The notes beneath the pieces are model-generated. The model saw only the letters and a program-made list of their open reading frames with translations, searched no databases and was not told where the DNA came from. A stretch of 60,000 nucleotides of DNA from Liolophura sinensis (lineage: Eukaryota > Mollusca > Polyplacophora > Chitonida > Chitonidae). Where the stretch lies: positions 10,290,281-10,350,280 of the forward strand of contig NC_088301.1 of assembly GCF_032854445.1 (NCBI RefSeq), read 5' to 3'. Shown in pieces: positions 55,290 to 60,000 of the stretch. The position numbers and the translations under genes are program-made. How positions within the stretch are numbered: the first letter of the stretch is position 1; each line of letters starts with the position of its first letter.

Positions 55290-55380
55290 TGTTCCGTTCT
55301 GCTCGTGGATGTCCGTTCTCCTCGTGGACGTTCTGCTCATGGATGGCGGCTGCCCAGTGCTACTCGTAATATACCATCTG
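55290..55380 (+). promoter_or_regulatory. Inverted, diverged copy of the EEF1E1 promoter-proximal region
   Basis: CGTTCTCCTCGTGGACGTTC and GGCTGCCCAGTGCTAC...TAATATAC on the plus strand resemble, in order, the minus-strand sequence just above the EEF1E1 start codon (CGTTCCCCTCGTGGATGT, GGCTGACGAGTACT, TATATTAC). It follows array 2 as the EEF1E1 promoter follows array 1. No first exon like EEF1E1 is convincing beyond it. Confidence 0.4.
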
Positions 55381-55623
55381 TCAACGTGCGTGTTTACTCG
55401 TACATTGCCTACATAAAGCATGTTGCTCGATACGTAAATGTGTATGCCTATATAATGTGCTTCATAATAACTCTATCTCCTCTTGAATTGTGCTCAAGTC
55501 CCTTGAAAATGTTGCCTTTAATTTAGTCCGAGAAAATATACCAATATATATAAGTATAGCCTACGTGTGTACAGGTATTTTTTTTTACACATTATACTAT
55601 TATGTATAATTCTTTTGTTCATA

Positions 55624-55625
<2 letters not shown>

Positions 55626-55693
<68 letters not shown>
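55626..55693. repeat. (AT)n microsatellite
   Basis: About 34 AT dinucleotides without interruption. Confidence 0.98.
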
Positions 55694-55695
<2 letters not shown>

Positions 55696-55805
55696 CCTTC
55701 AGCAGGGTGTGAGGAAAGAAGATGCTGTCCTCATAAAAGACGATACCAACATCCGTTACTTTATATCGAGAGCTTCTGTTTCATGTATATGGAATGAATG
55801 TTTAT

Positions 55806-55864
55806 GTATTTATTTATTTGATTAATTGTCGTGTCATTCGCCGTACTCAACAATTTACGAATTA
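55806..55864 (-). mobile_element. SINE family A tail fragment
   Basis: ATTTATTTATTTGATTAATTGTCGTG and CGCCGTACTCAACAATTTACG match the tail end. Confidence 0.65.
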
Positions 55865-56049
55865 CATGTATAATACTTCAAAATGGAAAGTTAGAAGCAC
55901 CAGTGAATCTTACGGAGCCGTAAAAGTGACATGGTGAAAATGAAACTTTTGGAAGAGAAAACAAAAATACATGATGAAAAATTGACGGGGGGGGGGGAGG
56001 GATAAAACATGATGAAAAATACATTTTGGAAGAGAAAATATTTTTTTTA

Positions 56050-56135
56050 GCCCCCGAATTTAATGTCTGGGCCCCAAGATTAAAAGTCTGGGCCCCGAGT
56101 TTAAAAGTCTGGACCCCAAGTTTAAAAGACGGGAC
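56050..56135. repeat. 22-bp tandem repeat, four units
   Basis: GTCTGGGCCCCAAGATTAAAA, GTCTGGGCCCCGAGTTTAAAA and two more variants. A G-run (about ten G) lies just upstream near 55987. Confidence 0.85.
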
Positions 56136-56799
56136 CACCACTTAATCGGCCAATCATAGGTCGTTTGCTATCAACAGCCAATATGGCAGCCACAGACGAG
56201 CATCTTTCACTAATAACTACATATTTTGACTAGGGTCTTACCATGCGATAAATAACTTGTATTTTAAATCAAGAACAAGATTGCAATGAGCCTAATCGAC
56301 TTAGCAGGCCAAGTCCAGTCTGTTTAAAAAAAACTCTCAGCCGTCACGCTGCAGTGCTTGTGAACTATACATTGTACGTCCTTAATTGTTTGACGAGCAT
56401 AATTAGGTCTATAGAGAAACAGCTGTGAACTAAAAGGAACAAAAGAAAATACCACTTGTTTTAGACGTACAATGCACTTCCCATATCAACGAGACAGCTT
56501 TTAAATAAACAGATTTCAAGAGGTATATATGGACTAAATAAATTATAATATATAGCATGCAGCCCCGCCCTTATATAATTGACTTCTTTCTGTCTTAGGT
56601 GCAACGGGCTAAATGTGAGACACCATTCGCATACGTTTTCTTATCCAGCCAGGGTAGAACTAAGGCGAGCTATACGTATGCGACCAATGGCCATAACTTT
56701 GTGTCAGATGTAAGAAGACGGCGGCGAAAAAGTTGGAATCTTATCGTTTATACGACTGTATTATTTGGTTGAATGTTTACTTTATGAATAATAATCAAA

Positions 56800-57043
56800 G
56801 ATTTATTTATTTATTTGCTTCGTGTTTTACACCGTACTCAAAAATATTTCGCTTATACGACGGCGGCCAGCATTATGGTGGGTGGAAAACGGGCAGAGCC
56901 CGGGGGAAACCCACGACCATCCGCAGATTGCTGGCAGAAGTTCCCACTTACGGCCGGAGAGGACGCCAGCATGAGCTGGACTTGAACTCACAACGACCGC
57001 ATTGGTCAGAGGCCCTTGGGTCATTACGCTGCGCTAGCGCGCT
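56800..57043 (-). mobile_element. SINE family A, near full length
   Basis: Tail, body, B box (GAGTTCAAGTCC on minus) and head are present. The head end runs into a short duplication of ACCAACATTT. Confidence 0.88.
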
Positions 57044-57104
57044 AACCAACATTTACCAACATTTAACCAACATGGACATTTAAACAAGGTGATACCGTCG
57101 TAAT

Positions 57105-57160
57105 ATGTGACCGAAATAATGGTCAGAGCGACGTTAAACCCCACGCAATGAAAACAATCA
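57105..57160 (+). mobile_element. SINE family B tail fragment
   Basis: CGACGTTAAACCCCACGCAAT preceded by a diverged GTGACCGAAATAATGGTC. Confidence 0.6.
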
Positions 57161-57240
57161 GAAAACATATTTAAAAATTCTGACACGTTCCCTTTTATTA
57201 CAAAAATATAGCAATATAACAAAAGTCAGATCATTTGGAT

Positions 57241-59212
57241 TTAAGAATGGCCGCCCATCGTGAAGTTGAAGATAATGTGCTCTCCTGAACGTGGGAAATA
57301 GTTACTCACGCCTGGAAAATAACAATTTACAAGTTATCAATTACATATGAATATTTCATTGTACAGGTCAGAATATTCGACAAAAGTATGGCGTACATTC
57401 TCATGTACATGGGGATCAAAGATATAGCCTGTGTCAATTTTTTGTAAATATTTTTTCACGAATATTTACTACCTTGGACGTTTTATCCGCTTTTCAATTA
57501 CGCACTGTTTAAAAAAAATAAGAGGAAATAAATATCTAATAAAGAAAACAACACCAGGCAGAAAACCACACGGTATATGAACACTTGATTTAGTAATAAA
57601 ATGTAACGAACTTAAAAGCCGGTCATTGAGTCAGTCACTGCGAATGTTGTAACCAAATGGAAAGTTGTTCAGTGGTTCCGTCAATACAGTCAGTATTATT
57701 ATGTCTACAAGCCCAATAGTAAACCATGCCGTACGCGGGAAGGTCTTCAGCAACCTGCGAATGGTCGTGTGTTTCCCCGGGCTGTGCCCGGTTTCCTCCC
57801 ACTACAATGCTGGCCGCCGTCGTATAAGTGAAATATTCTTGAGTACGGCGTAAAACGCCAATCAAATAAATAAACGAATAAATCAAACAGTCAACGTGTA
57901 TGGTAAAGTGTATCCAAACGAAATGTCTCATGGTTTCATGAAGCTCACTTAGCTAAATAAGGTCTTAACTACTATGACAACGTATGTTGTAGAGATATAA
58001 AGTGCACTTAAATAAGTGCAACTTAATTCCTAGTACGCATCATGAAACCGGCTCCAATAAATCAAGCCGTATTGTCACGTGTTAGCACAGAAAAAGTTGA
58101 GCAGTGAGTCAATCAGTGTGGTTACGTGTAACCAAAGTAAAAGTGGGCCAATGAGTCAAGCAGTGTGGTCACGTCTAATTAAATTAAAATTGGGTCAGTG
58201 AGTCAATCAGTGTGGTTACGTGTAACCAAAGTAAAAGTGGGCCAATGAGTCAAGCAGTGTGGCCACGTGTAACCAAATTAAATTGGGTCAGTGAGTCAAC
58301 CAGTATTGCCGGTTGTAACCAAAGTAAATGTGGGCCAAGGGATCAGTCAGTCTAGTCACGCGTAACCAAGGTAAAAGTGGGCCAATGAGTCAAGCAGCGT
58401 GGTCACGTGTAACCAAAGTAAATGTGGGCCAATGGATCAGCCAGTATAGTTACGTATAACCAAATTAAAACTGGACCAGTGAGTCAATCAGTATTGTCAC
58501 GGGTAACCAAAGTAAAAGTGGGTCAGTGAGTCAGTCAATATTGTGACGTGGAAGCAAAGTAAAAGTAAATGTATACGTCATGAACAAACCGGTCAGTCTT
58601 ACAGCCATGTCTACACGAGACAGACTTACCTTTCTGGAGAAAGATATCTGGTGCGCTAAGAAACTCCCAGAAGGTTTTGTCTTCCTCAAAGTTAGCCGAC
58701 AACTTGTTTATGGTCGTGATGAAGTAACCGAGATTATGGTTGAAGTAATCAGCACTAAATCTGCAAAGAGGAAAAGAAAAATCAGAGTAAACGAATCTAC
58801 AGAGTGTTAGTAATCCGACAGGTTGTGCCCACAACAATATGTTCTATATAATGTTGCAGTCATCATTGTACGATATATAAAACAATGAATTTCATACTAT
58901 TTGCAATTAAATTAAAAATTTTCCACAAAATGGTTCACCACAATACATAAGCATATACATTACGCCCTCCCACCATAAAGCCGGTCGTATAAGTGAAATT
59001 TTCTTGAGTACGCCATAAATCCCAATCAAATAAATAAATCGAAATCATCTCAGATTTGAAGAATGAGTTGTTGTATATATGAATTTGCTTTCAGAGACGA
59101 AACATGCCTATATAATGTTGTAGAACACATGCAGTGCTGTGGTATCACGAAGTTAATTGCTTTATATGGTTTTAACCTGTATTCTCTGATGTTCGTGCAT
59201 AAGAGCTTTGTC
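57241..59212 (-). CDS. 3' part of an unrecognised gene (three exons)
   Basis: The terminal exon 57311-57241 (acceptor TTATTTTCCAG) and internal exon 58760-58630 (acceptor TTTTCCTCTTTGCAG, donor AAAG|GTAAGT) join in phase 1 to give FSADYFNHNLGYFITTINKL, SANFEEDKTFWEFLSAPDIF, LQKGVSNYF and ending FTMGGHS, TAA. A tentative 36-bp exon at 59212-59177 (TATTGCAG|G and CAG|GTTAAA) adds TKLLCTNIREY in the matching phase 2. The two downstream exons are convincing; the micro-exon is less so. The sequence is mostly helical and polar, with no signal or membrane segment. I do not recognise it. The 48-bp array and a SINE lie in the last intron. The 5' part lies beyond this window or unseen. Confidence 0.6.
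57729..57880 (+). mobile_element. SINE family A, 5'-truncated
   Basis: CGTACGCGGGAAGGTC to AAATAAATAAACG. It sits in the last intron of the gene at 57241-59212. Confidence 0.88.
58085..58565. repeat. 48-bp tandem array with TGAGTCA in most units
   Basis: About ten units of GTGAGTCAATCAGTGTGGTT plus ACGTGTAACCAAAGTAAAAG and TGGGCCAA. Most carry TGAGTCA (AP-1 consensus) and CACGTG or ACGTGTAACC. A diverged single unit lies at 57624-57670, separated from the array by SINE-containing sequence. It is intronic to the minus-strand gene at 57241-59212. Confidence 0.92.
58966..59040 (+). mobile_element. SINE family A, 3' end only
   Basis: CCTCCCACCATAAAGCCGG, GTCGTATAAGTGAAATTTTC and a CAAATAAATAAATC tail. 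Confidence 0.85.
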
Positions 59213-59319
59213 CTGCAATACAATTCAAATCACTTTTTCAGAAGAGTTATGTATACAAGTCAGAATTTCCCAATTATTAATTGAAAACTGAATTAGTCCT
59301 TCAGAAAAACGTCACCTCT

Positions 59320-59440
59320 TTAGAGTTTATTGATTTGTTTCATTAGAGTTTGAACGCCGTACTCAAGAATATTTCACTCATGTTGCGGAAGCCAGCATTA
59401 TGGTGACCACAGCGATCGGACTGGTGAAAGGATTTGAGTC
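59320..59440 (-). mobile_element. SINE family A fragment, rearranged
   Basis: CGCCGTACTCAAGAATATTTC, AAGCCAGCATTATGGTG, then a jump to CACAGCGATCGGACTGGTGA, the head region; the middle is deleted. Confidence 0.7.
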
Positions 59441-60000
59441 ACTTGCACGTTACAAACAAAGAGACCAGAAAGGCCCTCTGTTAACCTTGAATGCGACATC
59501 CAAAACTAACATGTCAGACAATCGTTTGATGCTACCACCGTAACTCAACCAAAGTGTATTTAATAAAGATGTTAAAAGCGAGTGCGCTTGCTTTATTTGG
59601 TAGTTATGTTGAGTACTAAGCCCAGCGACTGGCATGTTAGTTACATGTATACAGGTAGTCGGGTACTACATGTTTACTAATAACACAGTCGTCAGGAGAG
59701 TATACATGCACCTAACCATCGGGGCTATTTATTGGAAGTTCTAAATCCAAGCCGCTGTATTTTAAAACATGTGCGTCCTTCACCTAAAGAGTTTTCGCAA
59801 AAGGTTTATAAAAGTTATAAAAGGATGTTTTTGAAGTAGGTATGCCTAATAAACAAATGCGACTGTCACGAAATATGACAATTCAAAGCCATGCGGTGGC
59901 CCGACAACATCTGTTGTACCTTGCCGATGAATGAGTAACATTTCGGATTTTACTTCGTATGTTTAAGCCCCCATTCGGAGAAAGAAGGTCGAACATTCAC
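59441..60000. other. No gene seen
   Basis: AT-rich end of the window without exon-like structure. Confidence 0.4.

Noticed and set aside
467-57024. Recurring minus-strand peptide starting MTQ(E/K)PLTNAVAVSSSPAHAG
   Set aside because: It is the tRNA head and body of SINE family A read as protein; it recurs at each copy with stops and indels.

Overview
Animal nuclear DNA: intron-rich, AT-rich and packed with repeats, most likely from a mollusc or another lophotrochozoan. The pointers are two dispersed tRNA-derived SINE families of the kind I associate with bivalves and gastropods, frequent ACATGTA-type motifs, small phase-consistent exons between GT..AG introns, and several large minisatellites. 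No bacterial genes, rRNA genes, CRISPR arrays or functional tRNA genes were seen. Most long open frames are repeat artefacts; the real coding content is short exons, all found on the minus strand by splice-site and phase reasoning.

Genes, left to right: a signal-peptide exon of a small Cys-containing secreted protein (1600-1714); a 20-codon first exon behind a CCAAT box that may begin a SUMO-like gene (21753-21812); EEF1E1/AIMP3, the GST-fold member of the multi-tRNA-synthetase complex, in five recognised exons over 13 kb (24792-38026); an unrecognised gene of six phase-matched exons (43272-46152); an HMGXB3-like/KDZ-associated zinc-binding protein in five exons (47144-51024) whose last visible exon carries an internal deletion and frameshift; and the 3' part of an unrecognised gene (57241-59212).

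Repeats: a 26-bp minisatellite (10107-13160) whose monomer matches the inside of SINE family B; a 6.5-kb array of a 73-bp repeat (14545-21062); a 43-bp array (34662-35093) that repeats the intron/exon-2 junction of EEF1E1; a 53-bp minisatellite present as two arrays in opposite orientation (38641-42520 and 52868-55075) that bracket two genes; and a 48-bp array carrying TGAGTCA in most units (58085-58565). There are many SINE copies (several with exact target-site duplications), a decayed Ty3/gypsy pol, a candidate solo LTR, foldback elements and palindromes.

The most interesting theme is local amplification of functional sequence: a duplicated EEF1E1 promoter segment, a splice acceptor copied about ten times, a partly duplicated EEF1E1 exon, and a minisatellite core also present in that promoter. 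All exon calls come from reading the sequence and recalled family features; no search or alignment was run.
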